NCBI GenBank assembly: GCA_046331245.1
Contig: JAXLRH010000008.1
Span: 62,001 to 126,000, forward strand
Length of the DNA: 64,000 bases
DNA from: SSF14 sp046331245
GTDB taxonomy: Bacteria > Actinomycetota > Acidimicrobiia > Acidimicrobiales > Microtrichaceae
Direction of reading: 5' to 3'
In this document: positions 16,513 through 25,921 of the stretch, piece by piece
Layout: each line of letters starts with the position of its first letter
Numbering within the stretch: position 1 is the first letter of the stretch
Notes under the pieces: generated by a model
What the model saw: the letters and a program-made list of their open reading frames with translations, nothing else
What the model was told of the DNA's origin: nothing
Databases searched by the model: none
Program-made: the position numbers and the translations under genes

Positions 16513-17432
16513 TACCAGATGGCGGAGATCCGGTCCGCCTCGATCTTGCCGAGCTTCGTGCCGGCCTCTGCGGCCGCGGCGACGACGCTGAAGTCCATGA
16601 GGTTCATGCCGAACCCGCTCACCGTGAGGAACTCCAGGTCGGGCACGATCAGCTCCACATGGGTGCCGCCGGCGCGTAGCGCGTCGATCTCGGCGCGCTG
16701 CATGGCGAGGTAGGCGCCGATGCGCGGGTCGTCGATGCCCGGCGGCAGCTCGAGCAGGGTGACGGACACGACGACGGCGACGTCGTGGCCGGCGGCGACG
16801 TCGGCGTTGAAGGCGGAGCGGGCGCCGCCGTCGACGTAGCGGGCGCCGTCGATGGTGACCGGCGGATAGACGCCGGGCACGCTGCAGCTCGACGCGATGG
16901 CGCGCTCGATGGGCACGTTGCTCGACGCGTCCCACACCTGGAAGCGGCCGGTCGCCGCCTCGACGGCGGTGCAGGCGAAGTGGCTGGGCCAGGGACGGCC
17001 GGCGAGGACGCTGCCGATGGCTCCGACGAACGCCTCCTCGGGGATGGTGTCGGCCGCCAGCGCGAACTGGCCGATCTCCGAGACGTGCGCGGCCAGCTCG
17101 GCCTCGTCCTCGATGAGGCCGGTGGCCAGGGTCAGCTCCATGAACTGCGCCAGTGCGGTGACCGACACCTGGTCGGCGCCGGTGTCGGCGGTGCCGGACG
17201 TGAAGATCGCCTCGATCTCGGACACGAGCTTCGCCGGGTCGTCACCGCCGGTGAGCATGGCGCCGGCGATCGACCCAGCGGAGGTGCCGACGACGAGGTC
17301 GGCCGTCGCGAGGTCGATGCCGCCCGACGCGAGACCGGCCGCGAGGCCGAGCTCCCACGCGACGCCCACGGGCCCGCCGCCACCGAGCACCACGGCCCGT
17401 GTCCTGGTGCGGTTCTCGGCTGCGTCGTTCAC
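16512..17432 (-). CDS. Patatin-like phospholipase
   Basis: A 306-aa patatin-fold hydrolase with oxyanion motif GGGG (17-20), nucleophile motif GTSAG (Ser51) and the dyad Asp in YVDGGARSAFN. Such enzymes release fatty acids from phospholipids or neutral lipids. It is translationally coupled to the fused ABC exporter (stop and start overlap), with an esterase further down, so the operon may remodel and export lipids. No signal peptide is visible; it is probably cytoplasmic or membrane-peripheral. Confidence -1.
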   Translation of the reverse strand: MNDAAENRTRTRAVVLGGGGPVGVAWELGLAAGLASGGIDLATADLVVGTSAGSIAGAMLTGGDDPAKLVSEIEAIFTSGTADTGADQVSVTALAQFMELTLATGLIEDEAELAAHVSEIGQFALAADTIPEEAFVGAIGSVLAGRPWPSHFACTAVEAATGRFQVWDASSNVPIERAIASSCSVPGVYPPVTIDGARYVDGGARSAFNADVAAGHDVAVVVSVTLLELPPGIDDPRIGAYLAMQRAEIDALRAGGTHVELIVPDLEFLTVSGFGMNLMDFSVVAAAAEAGTKLGKIEADRISAIW

Positions 17433-17465
17433 GTGGGTCCTCCCGGTTCGTCGGTCTCGCCGACT

Positions 17466-17993
17466 CTACGCCCCGACGTTCGCCTCGACGTATCGGCGGA
17501 AGCGGCGGAGCATGAGGCGGTTCGCCGGCCACATGAGCCGCTGCAGCAGCGGCGTGAGGCGACCCGACAGGCCGGGCAGCGTCATGGCCATCGTCCACTC
17601 GAGGTGGGTGCGGCCCCCGCCGGCGTCGCTGAGCCGGTAGTCCTCGGCGAACGCGTCGGGCCCGCCCTCCACGGACTGGTTGAAGCGGAAGGCCATCCGG
17701 GTGCAGGGCTCCCACGCGATGAACTCCTCCCACCCGGTCATGCCCGCCGTCATGAAGACGGTGCGGGTCGAGCCGACCTCGAGGGGGAACGGCGAGGTCC
17801 ACTCGACGGCCTGGATGGGGAACGCCCATCGGCTCCACGAGTCGGCGTCGAGGAAGACGTCGAAGATCTGCTCGGGCGTCGCCCGGATCGTCTCGCGCAC
17901 GACGATGCGGCACGGTGCCGTCGCGAAGTAGTCGAGGCCGACGTGCTCGCAGTCGATGGGAACGGGCGTCTTCGGGGTCCTGGATCTCGGCAC
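17466..17993 (-). CDS. SRPBCC-family (polyketide cyclase/START-like) protein
   Basis: A 175-aa protein. The START-like fold begins at IVVRETIRATPEQIFDVFLDADSWSRW and includes the central WEEFIAWEPCTRMAFRF and the long C-terminal helix (LLQRLMWPANRLMLRRFRRYV). It binds a hydrophobic ligand in a deep pocket; the ligand is unknown. The start is uncertain: GTG 17993 was chosen because the frame upstream to 18059 shows no fold similarity. It is divergent from the GH5 gene. Confidence -1.
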   Translation of the reverse strand: MPRSRTPKTPVPIDCEHVGLDYFATAPCRIVVRETIRATPEQIFDVFLDADSWSRWAFPIQAVEWTSPFPLEVGSTRTVFMTAGMTGWEEFIAWEPCTRMAFRFNQSVEGGPDAFAEDYRLSDAGGGRTHLEWTMAMTLPGLSGRLTPLLQRLMWPANRLMLRRFRRYVEANVGA

Positions 17994-18067
17994 GACGCCA
18001 TTGTGGTCGAGCGGCGCCGGGGCCGGGTGATTCGGGAACGAACCCGCGATCGGCCACACTGGTGGCC

Positions 18068-19372
18068 ATGTCCGTCCTCAGCCGCAGGCGCGCGGCGGTG
18101 GTCGTGGCGGTCGCACTCGCCGTCGTCGTCACCGTCATGGCCGTGGTGATCGGCTCCGACGACTCGTCCACCGTCCGATCCGCGTCCACCACCACGACCT
18201 CCACGTCCCGCCCGACGTCGACCCTGCCGGTCGACCCCGAGGCCCCCGAGACCGCCCCCGTCACGTCGGCGCCCGTCACCACCACCGGTCCGCCCGTCAC
18301 CCCGAACGGCCGGTTCACGATCGTCGGCGGCGACATCGTCGGTCCCGACGGCAAGGTGTTCGTGCCGATGGGGGCGAACATGGCCGTCCGGCAGGGCGGG
18401 TACGAGGAGGGATACGCCTTCAACTGGAACGGCACCGGCACCGGCCACGTCGACGACGTGCTGGCGTGGGGGTGGAACACCGTGCGAGCCACCCTGGTGT
18501 GCCTGCCGACGGGGTCGCCGTCCACCGACGAGCTGAACGCCGGCATCGACGACTTCATCCAGGAGTACACCGCGAAGCACGTCGTGGTGATCGTCGAGTG
18601 CCACGACATCACGCTCAAGAACTACGGGGTCTCGTCGCCGCAGGTGCAGGGGCTGTACGCCTTCTGGGACCGTCTGGCGCAGAAGTGGCACGACAACCCG
18701 TACGTCTGGTTCAACACGTTCAACGAGCCGATCGGCGACGCCACACCGGCCGCCGTCACCGACTGGCTGGCCCTGCAGCGCGACGCGCTGAAGCGCCTCC
18801 GCGCCGTCGCCCCGACGAGCGTGTTCGTGGCCGACATCCCCGGTGGTGGTCAGGCCGTCGACGCGTTCGCGGCGAAGGACTCGATCCGTCAGCTCAGCGC
18901 CGGGCAGTGCAACGTCCTCTACTCGTGGCACGCGTACGGGGCCCTGGGGAACCACGGGGTGTTCGGCAAGTTCGCCGACTACGACAACGAGCAGGCGAGC
19001 CGCGCCAACCACGAGGCCGCCCTGAAGTACCTGCGCGACAACCGCATCCCACTCGTCGTCGGCGAGGTCGGCGACCCGCTGACCCTGAACGAGGGCACCG
19101 CGGGCCAGCCCATCTGGAACCGCATCGGTGGCCGCGCCGTGATCCAGCTCGCGCCGAAGTACGGCATCGGGATGCTGTGGTGGCACGCCACCGGCGACAG
19201 CGGTGTGTTCCTCACCTACTCGCTCATGGCCGACCGGCACGCCCCGCCGTGGGCCGCAGCGACGACCGGCGAGGGTCTGTCCGACACCGGACGCCTGTTC
19301 TGGGATGCCTCGAAGCAGCAGCCGGCGCCCCAGCCGTTCACCGGCGACCTGTCCACGAGCAACTGCGGGTGA
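18068..19372 (+). CDS. Secreted/anchored glycoside hydrolase family 5 enzyme
   Basis: A 434-aa protein with an N-terminal membrane helix (9-28), a Thr/Ser/Pro linker (30-78) and a GH5-type barrel. The catalytic acid/base is Glu220 in FNEP, the nucleophile is Glu333 in VVGEVGD, and conserved ECHD and YSWHAY segments support the family. It probably hydrolyses beta-glucans or beta-mannans outside the cell. The following gene starts within its stop codon (GTGA) but has an unrelated predicted function. Confidence -1.
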   Translation: MSVLSRRRAAVVVAVALAVVVTVMAVVIGSDDSSTVRSASTTTTSTSRPTSTLPVDPEAPETAPVTSAPVTTTGPPVTPNGRFTIVGGDIVGPDGKVFVPMGANMAVRQGGYEEGYAFNWNGTGTGHVDDVLAWGWNTVRATLVCLPTGSPSTDELNAGIDDFIQEYTAKHVVVIVECHDITLKNYGVSSPQVQGLYAFWDRLAQKWHDNPYVWFNTFNEPIGDATPAAVTDWLALQRDALKRLRAVAPTSVFVADIPGGGQAVDAFAAKDSIRQLSAGQCNVLYSWHAYGALGNHGVFGKFADYDNEQASRANHEAALKYLRDNRIPLVVGEVGDPLTLNEGTAGQPIWNRIGGRAVIQLAPKYGIGMLWWHATGDSGVFLTYSLMADRHAPPWAAATTGEGLSDTGRLFWDASKQQPAPQPFTGDLSTSNCG

Positions 19373-20487
19373 CGGCGGCGTCCGGCGTCAGCGATCACGC
19401 AGACGCGATCGACGATCTCCGGGCGGCCCGCCTCGCGACGCAGGGCCTCACGCGTCGGGACGCGACGAGTCCCGAGGCCGTGGTGCGACGCATCCTCGCG
19501 GTGCAGGCGCAGGATCTGCGGGGTGCCCGCCTCGCCGTGCGCTCGCGCTCGGTGGGCCTCACGAGCGCCGACGTCGACGAGGCCTTCACCGAGCGGCGCA
19601 GCCTGGTCGTCACCTGGCTGCAGCGCGGAACGCTGCACCTGGTCGCGTCGGAGGACTTCTGGTGGCAGCACGCGCTGACCGCTCCCCGCATGGCGACGGG
19701 CATCCGCCGCCGGCTCGGTCAGGAGGGCGTGAGCGAGGCGCAGGCAGCGACCGGCATCGACGTGATCACCGGCGCCATCGCGTCCGACGGGCCGCAGTCG
19801 CGGGCGCAGCTGCAGCAGCACCTCGACGCAGCGGGCGTCCCCACCGCCGGCCAGGCGCTCGTGCACGTGCTGTCGGCGGCCGCGGCCGCCGGCCGCATCG
19901 TGCGCGGCCCGATCGTGGACGGCGAGCACGCGTTCGTCGATCCCGTCGCGTGGATCGGCCCACCTCCCCGTGAGCACCTCACCGAGGAGGGACGAGCGGA
20001 GCTCCTCGGACGGCTCGCGGCGCGCTACGTCGACGGCCACGGACCGGCCGACGAGCGCGATCTCGTCAAGTGGTCGGGCCTCCCGCTCGGCGACGCCCGC
20101 CGCGGGTTCGCGCAGCTCGGCGAGGCGGCGCCGCTCCGCGACGACGGCCTCCGTGACCGAGCCGACCGCGAGCGACCCGACGGTCTGCCGTCGCCGCGAC
20201 TCCTCGGCGCGTTCGACCCGATCCTGCACGGGTGGGCGTCGCGTGAGATGTTCGTCGGCGAGCACAGCGGCGTCGTCACGAGCAACGGCGTGTTCCGGGC
20301 CACGGCTCTGGTGGAGGGCCGCACCGTGGCCACGTGGAGCGTCGACCGGCAGGGGCTGGTGCTGCGCCCGTTCGAGGCGATCGACGCGTCGAACGTCGAG
20401 GCGCTCGAGCGCGACGCCACGGACGTGCAGCGCTTCCTCGGGTTCGCCGAGCGCGGCATCACCGCCGTTCAGAACCGCTTCGAATAG
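19369..20487 (+). CDS. Winged-helix DNA-binding protein, AlkZ/YcaQ-like (DUF1006)
   Basis: A 372-aa protein read from GTG 19369, overlapping the GH5 stop. The N-terminal region has AVQAQDLRGARLAVRSR; the QAQ resembles the QxQ active-site motif of AlkZ-type DNA glycosylases. Other family marks are TWLQRGTLHLV, WIGPPP and the C-terminal AFDPILHGW, followed by a beta-rich end. Members of this family unhook interstrand DNA cross-links or remove alkylated bases, but many actinobacterial copies are uncharacterised. Its last 19 bases overlap the convergent gene at 20469. Confidence -1.
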   Translation: MTAASGVSDHADAIDDLRAARLATQGLTRRDATSPEAVVRRILAVQAQDLRGARLAVRSRSVGLTSADVDEAFTERRSLVVTWLQRGTLHLVASEDFWWQHALTAPRMATGIRRRLGQEGVSEAQAATGIDVITGAIASDGPQSRAQLQQHLDAAGVPTAGQALVHVLSAAAAAGRIVRGPIVDGEHAFVDPVAWIGPPPREHLTEEGRAELLGRLAARYVDGHGPADERDLVKWSGLPLGDARRGFAQLGEAAPLRDDGLRDRADRERPDGLPSPRLLGAFDPILHGWASREMFVGEHSGVVTSNGVFRATALVEGRTVATWSVDRQGLVLRPFEAIDASNVEALERDATDVQRFLGFAERGITAVQNRFE

Positions 20488-21383
20488 CAGACGCTCGTCG
20501 CTGCGGTGGCGAGGTACTCGCCCCACGGCTCGCATCGCCCGAATCCCACGCGTTCGTACAGGCCCACGGCGGCCGGCTGGCGATCGCTCGTCTCGAGCTT
20601 CAGCTCGCGCATGCCCCGCGCCAGCGCGTGCGCCTCGAGGCGGTCGAGGAGCGCGGCCCCGATCTTGAGGCCGCGCACCGACTCGTCGACGAACATGCGC
20701 TTGATCTCGCCGACGTCGGGGCCGATGCGCCGCACGGCGCCACATCCGACGAGCACGCCGTCGTAGCGGGCCCGCACCATCGCGCCGTTGTCGCCGGACG
20801 TCTCGTCGACGGTGAGCCCGAAGTGGTTCTCGCAGGGGTTGTCCGCCAGCTCTGTCAGCTCGGCGTTGAGCCGCTCCACGAGCACCTGCGTGTCCGGGTC
20901 GTCGAGCTGCGTGTTCTCGATCAGTAGCGGTCGGCGTGCCGTGGTGAACCCGAACGCGTGCGGCGAGGGCCCGTGGCGGTCGAGGAACGCCGTCCGCCGG
21001 ACGCCGTCGTCGACGGTCGGCAGGTCGCCCTCGGGGATCCACCAGAGCGCCGCCCGGCTCTCGCCGGGCACGAACCACTCACCACGACGCCGGAGGAATC
21101 CGACGTGGTCGCTGCGGTAGGTGAACTCACGCAGCGCGTCGACCGAGGTCCACACGGTCAGGTTGACGATGCGACGGGGATCGTCGAACACGTGGATGGA
21201 GGTCGCGTTGCCCTCGTCGGTCTGCAGACGCCACACCAGGCCGGGCGTCGCGTCGGCGACGGCGTTGACGTGGTCGAGGCCCTGCATGAACGGTGCGACG
21301 GCGGGATCGTCGGCGTCGGCGACGAGCGTCGCGATGTTGATCTGCGCCAGCTGCCACCCGCTCGGGGTCTCCACGTCGACCAT
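20469..21383 (-). CDS. DUF3291-GNAT fusion protein
   Basis: A 304-aa two-domain protein. Residues about 8-145 match the DUF3291 pattern (WQLAQINIATL, GLVWRLQTDEGNATSI, VNLTVWTSVDALREFTYRSDHVGFLRRR), a dimeric alpha-beta barrel related to antibiotic-biosynthesis monooxygenase folds. Residues about 150-304 are a GNAT acetyltransferase with the acetyl-CoA loop in VDESVRGLKIGAALL and GLYERVGF. The fusion may couple small-molecule binding with acetylation; the substrate is unknown. Confidence -1.
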   Translation of the reverse strand: MVDVETPSGWQLAQINIATLVADADDPAVAPFMQGLDHVNAVADATPGLVWRLQTDEGNATSIHVFDDPRRIVNLTVWTSVDALREFTYRSDHVGFLRRRGEWFVPGESRAALWWIPEGDLPTVDDGVRRTAFLDRHGPSPHAFGFTTARRPLLIENTQLDDPDTQVLVERLNAELTELADNPCENHFGLTVDETSGDNGAMVRARYDGVLVGCGAVRRIGPDVGEIKRMFVDESVRGLKIGAALLDRLEAHALARGMRELKLETSDRQPAAVGLYERVGFGRCEPWGEYLATAATSVCYSKRF

Positions 21384-21532
21384 CGGCGAGATCGTACCGA
21401 GGACGTCGCGCGGTGCCGGCCGATGTCCTTACGCACTTCTCGCGTGCGTCTGCCGATCCGCTCACGACCGCCCGTCATCGTGATGGCTGTTCCGGATCCC
21501 CCGGACGAACCCCCACCCCAAGGAGACCCACC

Positions 21533-22039
21533 ATGACCACCCCCCTCCGCACCAAGCTCGCCGGCGCCCTGCTCGGCGGGACGCTGCTGCTCGGCGGCGC
21601 CGCCGGCGCCTACGCCCTCACCGGTTCGGCCGGCGCGCAGGAGGCGTCGACCACCACGGCCGCCGCCTCGTCCACCCAGCAGTCGACGACCCAGCAGTCG
21701 ACCGACCAGCAGTCGTCGACCCAGCAGTCCTCGACCCAGCAGGCGCCGCCGCAGGGCGCTCCCTCGGGTCCCAACGGTCAGGCGCCCGCCCAGCAGGACC
21801 CGTCGAAGGGCGGGCACCAGGCGAACGGCATCACCGAGACGCTCCTGACCGGTGACACGGCGACCAAGGCCAAGGCAGCGGCGCTCGAGGCCGTGCCCGG
21901 CGGCACCGTGCAGCGTGTCGAGAACGACGCCGAGGGTGCCACCTACGAGGCCCACGTCACCAAGGCCGACGGCAGCCAGGTGACCGTCAAGATGGACGCG
22001 GACTTCAAGGTGACGAGCACCGAGGACGGCATGAAGTAG
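21533..22039 (+). CDS. Exported Gln/Ser-rich protein with PepSY-like C-terminus
   Basis: A 168-aa protein with AAGGAG 9 nt before ATG. It has a signal peptide (8-35), a low-complexity tract rich in QQS and STQ (45-95), and a C-terminal ~55-residue domain (TKAKAAALEAVPGG, RVENDAEGATYEAHVTK) resembling PepSY, which commonly inhibits or binds peptidases or responds to periplasmic conditions. No partner gene is obvious nearby. Confidence -1.
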   Translation: MTTPLRTKLAGALLGGTLLLGGAAGAYALTGSAGAQEASTTTAAASSTQQSTTQQSTDQQSSTQQSSTQQAPPQGAPSGPNGQAPAQQDPSKGGHQANGITETLLTGDTATKAKAAALEAVPGGTVQRVENDAEGATYEAHVTKADGSQVTVKMDADFKVTSTEDGMK

Positions 22040-22120
22040 CCGACGCGGCGCACGCCGAATCCCCGCTCACCCACGACGCCGTCGTGGCCGCTTCCCCCGG
22101 CGGTCGCGACGGCGCCGCCG

Positions 22121-22158
22121 CGTCCGGACGGTGCCGTCGCGTCCGGACGGTGCCGTCG
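22121..22158 (+). repeat. Perfect 19-bp tandem repeat
   Basis: CGTCCGGACGGTGCCGTCG occurs twice without a gap (22121-22139 and 22140-22158) in the region before the membrane-protein gene at 22268. Each unit contains the dyad GTCCGGAC. It may be a regulator site; no regulator is identified. Confidence -1.
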
Positions 22159-22267
22159 CGGATCTTTCCCGTTCCTTTACCGGGCCCGCACCGTGTGCTG
22201 GTGAGGGCCTCCGTACCGTGACCTCATCGCTCCACCACGGAGCGCTCCCACCCCCCGAAGGACCGTC

Positions 22268-22705
22268 ATGACCATCACCGAGAACCGCCCCGAAGCCTCC
22301 ACCCGCAGCGACAGGTCGAACCCCGTCGTCGCCGAGGTCACCCGACCGCTCCCCGCCGCCGCACTCGCCGGCATGGCGCTCCTGGCGGGCACGATCGCCA
22401 TCCACACCTCCGAGCTGTCCGGCAAGGTCGAGGAGACGGCGTACCTGGGCCTGGGCTACGTGCTCATGATCGCCGCCTCGCTGATCTCGATCGTGCTGAT
22501 CGCGCAGCGCGATCGTCGTGGTTGGCAGCTGGGCGCGGCGACGTGCGCCGCCACGCTCGTCGGCTTCGTCCTCACCCGCACCACCGGCCTGCCCGGCGCA
22601 ATGGGCGACAAGGGCAACTGGGGCGAGACCATCGCCGTCTGGTCGCTCGTCGTGGAGGGGGCCTTCGTGGCACTCGCCGCGGCGGTGCTGGCCCGACGCC
22701 GCTGA
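22268..22705 (+). CDS. Four-helix membrane protein, unknown function
   Basis: A 145-aa protein. After a polar 28-residue start, hydrophobic segments lie at about 30-47, 58-80, 88-104 and 122-141. Conserved-looking loops include HTSELSGKVEETAY and GDKGNWGE. I do not recognise a family. The ATG is preceded by GAAGGA. It converges on the FtsX-like gene. Confidence -1.
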   Translation: MTITENRPEASTRSDRSNPVVAEVTRPLPAAALAGMALLAGTIAIHTSELSGKVEETAYLGLGYVLMIAASLISIVLIAQRDRRGWQLGAATCAATLVGFVLTRTTGLPGAMGDKGNWGETIAVWSLVVEGAFVALAAAVLARRR

Positions 22706-22724
22706 GCCCGGGGGACGGGGGCGG

Positions 22725-25328
22725 TCAGTCCTCGGCGACGGCGGCGAGCACGTTCAGGCGTGCCGCCCGCCTCGCCGGGACTGCTGCCGCCACCAGCCCG
22801 AGCACCCCGGCCGCCAGCAGCACGAGCACGAGGCGAGCGGCCGGGAAGGTGAGCACTGCCGTGTCCGGGGGGAGCGCGGCGGCGGTCGCCGACCCGAAGG
22901 CCACGCCGAGGCCCACGCCCAGCACGCCGCCGAGGAGGGCCACGAGGACGCCCTCGACCCGAACCATCCGACGGAGCTGGCGCCGTTCCATGCCCACGGC
23001 ACGCAGCAGGCCGAGCTCGCGGGTGCGCTCGACGACCGAGAGGGCGAGCGTGTTGGCGATGCCCAGGGCGGCGACGGCGACGGCGAAGAACAACAGCACG
23101 TCGACGATGCCCAGCACGATGTCGAGCGCGCTCGTCTGGTCGGTCACGTAGTCGTCCGCAGTGAGGGCGGTGGAGTTCGGGACGAGCGCTGTCGCCCGCC
23201 GCAGCGCCGTCAGCACCGATCGCGAGCTCGACGTGGCGGTGACCATGACCTGACGCGTCACGGGCTCGATGCCCTCCAGCCCGGCGACGGCGCCCGGTCG
23301 GGTGACGGCGTCGTCGAGCAGCTCGTCACGCGCGTAGATGCCCGACACGGTGAGCCGCCGGTCCACGCCGACGGCGCGGAGCGTGACGGTGCTGCCGAGC
23401 CGGAGGCGGTGGTCGGTCGCGAACGCGCCGGCCACGGCGACGTGGCGGTCGTCGGCCGGCCACGTGCCGGACGTGAACTGCGGGTCGACCGCCGCGGCGA
23501 GGGCATCCGGGGTGCCCACGGTGATGCCGATGCGGTCGTTCCGGTTGCGATCGCCACCCGTGGTCGTGGTCGGAACGGTGGCGCCGGGCGGGGGCGCCAC
23601 GTCGGTTCGGGCGAACGTGATGGGCACGGCGCCGGTGACGCCCGGGACCTTCGAGATCGCCGCGAGGGTCGCGGCGTCGAACGGCACGATGCCGCCGGCA
23701 TCGACCACGATGTCGGAGCGGATGGAGGAGCGGAGCGCGCCGCCGAACGCCGTCTTCACGGAGTCGCCGAGCACGAGCGTGGTGGACACCAGCGCCAGGC
23801 CGATCATCAACGCCGACGCGGTGGCCGCGGTGCGGCGGGGATCGCGCACCGCGTTGCGTCGTGCCAGCGCCGCCGGCACGCCGCCGAGGCGTCGGAACGG
23901 TGCGCCGATCGCGCCGATGACCGGCGACGCGAGGAAGCGGGCGATCGCGGTGACGCCGATGAAGAGCAGCAGCGCGCCGATGCCGATGCGGCTCATCCGG
24001 GTGACCACCTCGAGGGACGTGCCGAACAGCCCGGTGGCCCCGACGAGCGCGCCGAGCACCAGCAGCACCACTCCGACCACCGGTGCACCGCGACCGCCGC
24101 GGCCCGCGGGGAGCGCCGCCGACTGCAGCGCCGCGACCGGTGGGATGCGCGTGGTGCGCCGCGCCGGCCCCATGACCGACACGAGCGTCACGCCGAGGCC
24201 GACGAGGACGGCCACGAGCACCGTTCGTGGCGCGAGCACGAGATCGCTCGCCGGGAGATCGACACCGAGCCCCGACAGCAGCCGTCGGAGGCCGATCGCG
24301 ATCAGCACGCCGACGCCGATGCCGGCGCCCGAGGAGACGGCGCCCACCACGGCGCCCTCGGTCACGATCGAGCCGAACACCTGCCCGGTGCTGGCCCCGA
24401 CGGCGCGCAGGAGGGCGAGCTCCCGACGGCGCTGGGCCACCACGATCGAGAACGTGTTCCAGATGAGGAAGGCGCTGACGAACAGCGTCACCGCGGCGAA
24501 GCCCAGCATGAGGCTGTTGAAGTTGGCGAGGCGGTCCTGGATGCGTTGACGGGCGTCCGCCAGGAGCGTGTCGGAGCTCAGCACCGCTGCTCCGGGGCCC
24601 GCGGCGGTGGTGAGGGCCTGTCGTACCCGCTCACGGTTCGTGCCGGCGGCGAGCCGGATCGCCACGTTGTCGATGCGATCCGCCGTGCCGACGAGCTCGG
24701 TGGCGCGGGGGAGCGTGAACGCGAGGACGGTGCCCGCGGCCCCGAGCCCGCCGCCGCCTCGCTCGGCGAGGCCCACGACCGTCGCACGCACGATCCCGCG
24801 CCGCGTGCCGATGCGCACGCCGTCGCCGAGGTGGAGGCCACGGGTCGCCGCCGTCGCGCCGTCGATCACCACGTCGGCGTCGGCGGAGGGCGGCCGGCCG
24901 GACAGCAATCGCACCCCACCCATCTCGGGGTGGTCGGGCCAGTTCGACAGCACGCCGACGTCGAACGCCTTCGCGTTGCCGCCCTTGCCGAGCAGCTGTG
25001 CCGCGCCGACGACGGACGGGTCGACCTGGGACACGCCCGGCACGGCCCGCAGCGCCGCCACGACCGTCGCCGGCAGGCCACCGCGCGGCCCGCCGAGGCC
25101 GGCGCCGACCCCGCGACCTCCGCCTCCCGTCCCACTGCCGTCGACGCCGCGGACGACGAAGTCGGTGCGGCCGGTGGCGTCGGCGAGGAGGTGGTCGATC
25201 GACGCGGCCAGGCTGTCGGTGAGCACGAACGAGCCGGTCACGAACGAGACCCCGACCACCACGGCGACCGTGGTGAGCGTGAACCGGCGCCAGTGGGTGC
25301 GGGCCGAGCGGAGTGCGAGACGGAGCAT
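22725..25328 (-). CDS. FtsX/MacB-type ABC permease, two FtsX modules
   Basis: An 867-aa protein. An N-terminal helix (MLRLALRSARTHWRRF), a large extracellular domain, then three helices forming the first FtsX module (about 260-400), a second extracellular domain and a final FtsX module with the typical VVERTRELGLLRAVGMERRQLRRMV segment. Such permeases usually work with a LolD/MacB-like ATPase in lipoprotein or peptide release. No ATPase gene is adjacent, so its partner must be elsewhere. The start at 25328 leaves 94 nt to the divergent CoA-binding gene. Confidence -1.
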   Translation of the reverse strand: MLRLALRSARTHWRRFTLTTVAVVVGVSFVTGSFVLTDSLAASIDHLLADATGRTDFVVRGVDGSGTGGGGRGVGAGLGGPRGGLPATVVAALRAVPGVSQVDPSVVGAAQLLGKGGNAKAFDVGVLSNWPDHPEMGGVRLLSGRPPSADADVVIDGATAATRGLHLGDGVRIGTRRGIVRATVVGLAERGGGGLGAAGTVLAFTLPRATELVGTADRIDNVAIRLAAGTNRERVRQALTTAAGPGAAVLSSDTLLADARQRIQDRLANFNSLMLGFAAVTLFVSAFLIWNTFSIVVAQRRRELALLRAVGASTGQVFGSIVTEGAVVGAVSSGAGIGVGVLIAIGLRRLLSGLGVDLPASDLVLAPRTVLVAVLVGLGVTLVSVMGPARRTTRIPPVAALQSAALPAGRGGRGAPVVGVVLLVLGALVGATGLFGTSLEVVTRMSRIGIGALLLFIGVTAIARFLASPVIGAIGAPFRRLGGVPAALARRNAVRDPRRTAATASALMIGLALVSTTLVLGDSVKTAFGGALRSSIRSDIVVDAGGIVPFDAATLAAISKVPGVTGAVPITFARTDVAPPPGATVPTTTTGGDRNRNDRIGITVGTPDALAAAVDPQFTSGTWPADDRHVAVAGAFATDHRLRLGSTVTLRAVGVDRRLTVSGIYARDELLDDAVTRPGAVAGLEGIEPVTRQVMVTATSSSRSVLTALRRATALVPNSTALTADDYVTDQTSALDIVLGIVDVLLFFAVAVAALGIANTLALSVVERTRELGLLRAVGMERRQLRRMVRVEGVLVALLGGVLGVGLGVAFGSATAAALPPDTAVLTFPAARLVLVLLAAGVLGLVAAAVPARRAARLNVLAAVAED

Positions 25329-25373
25329 GTTCGGGTCAACGCCGACCGGGCATGGCGGCACCGTAGCGGCTGC

Positions 25374-25389
25374 GGGACCTTCGGCTCTG
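25374..25389 (+). promoter_or_regulatory. DevR/DosR-type box upstream of CoA-binding protein gene
   Basis: GGGACCTTCGGCTCTG; one deviation (T for C) in the right half-site. Thirty-five nt separate the 14-mer from ATG 25423, and the best -10 hexamer of the set, TACCGT, starts 12 nt before the ATG, which predicts a leaderless mRNA. Confidence -1.
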
Positions 25390-25422
25390 TCGGCCCGGAG
25401 GACGCGGCCCTACCGTCGAAAC

Positions 25423-25914
25423 ATGACGAACGAATCCGACAACACCGTCAGCCAGACCGCCGTCGACGACTTCCTCACCGGGCACCGGATCGCGGTCGTC
25501 GGCGCGTCGAACGACCCGAAGAACTTCGCGCACACGATCTACGTGGAGATGAAGGAACGCCACTACGACGTCGTCGCGGTGCATCCGTTCGACAGCGTGG
25601 TCGACGGCGACGCCGCCTACCCCGACCTGGCCTCGGTGCCCGGCGACCTCGACGGCGTGGTCGTGATGGTGCCGCCCGCCGCGTCGGCGGAGGTCGCGCA
25701 GCAGGCGATCGACCGGGGCGTGCGGCGCATCTGGCTCTTCCGCGGGCTCGGTGGCCCGGGCGCCGTCTCCGAGGAGGCCCTTCGGCGGTGCCGGGACCAC
25801 GGGGTGTCCGTGGTCGCCGGCGCCTGTCCGATGATGTTCCTCGAGCCCGTCGGGTTCGGACACCGCATCCATCGTGCGGCGCGACGCCACAACGGGTCGC
25901 TCGAGGTTCGCTGA
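25423..25914 (+). CDS. CoA-binding protein (YccU-like Rossmann domain)
   Basis: A 163-aa protein consisting of one succinyl-CoA-synthetase-like CoA-binding domain: IAVVGASNDPKNF nucleotide loop, YDVVAVHPF, VVMVPP and IWLFRGLGGPG segments, ending in a Cys-containing ACPMMFLEP. Such small proteins bind CoA or acyl-CoA; the enzymatic role is unknown. No ribosome-binding site precedes the ATG, consistent with leaderless translation from the DevR-type promoter at 25374. It ends 8 nt from the convergent histone-like gene. Confidence -1.
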   Translation: MTNESDNTVSQTAVDDFLTGHRIAVVGASNDPKNFAHTIYVEMKERHYDVVAVHPFDSVVDGDAAYPDLASVPGDLDGVVVMVPPAASAEVAQQAIDRGVRRIWLFRGLGGPGAVSEEALRRCRDHGVSVVAGACPMMFLEPVGFGHRIHRAARRHNGSLEVR

Positions 25915-25921
25915 CTCCTGA

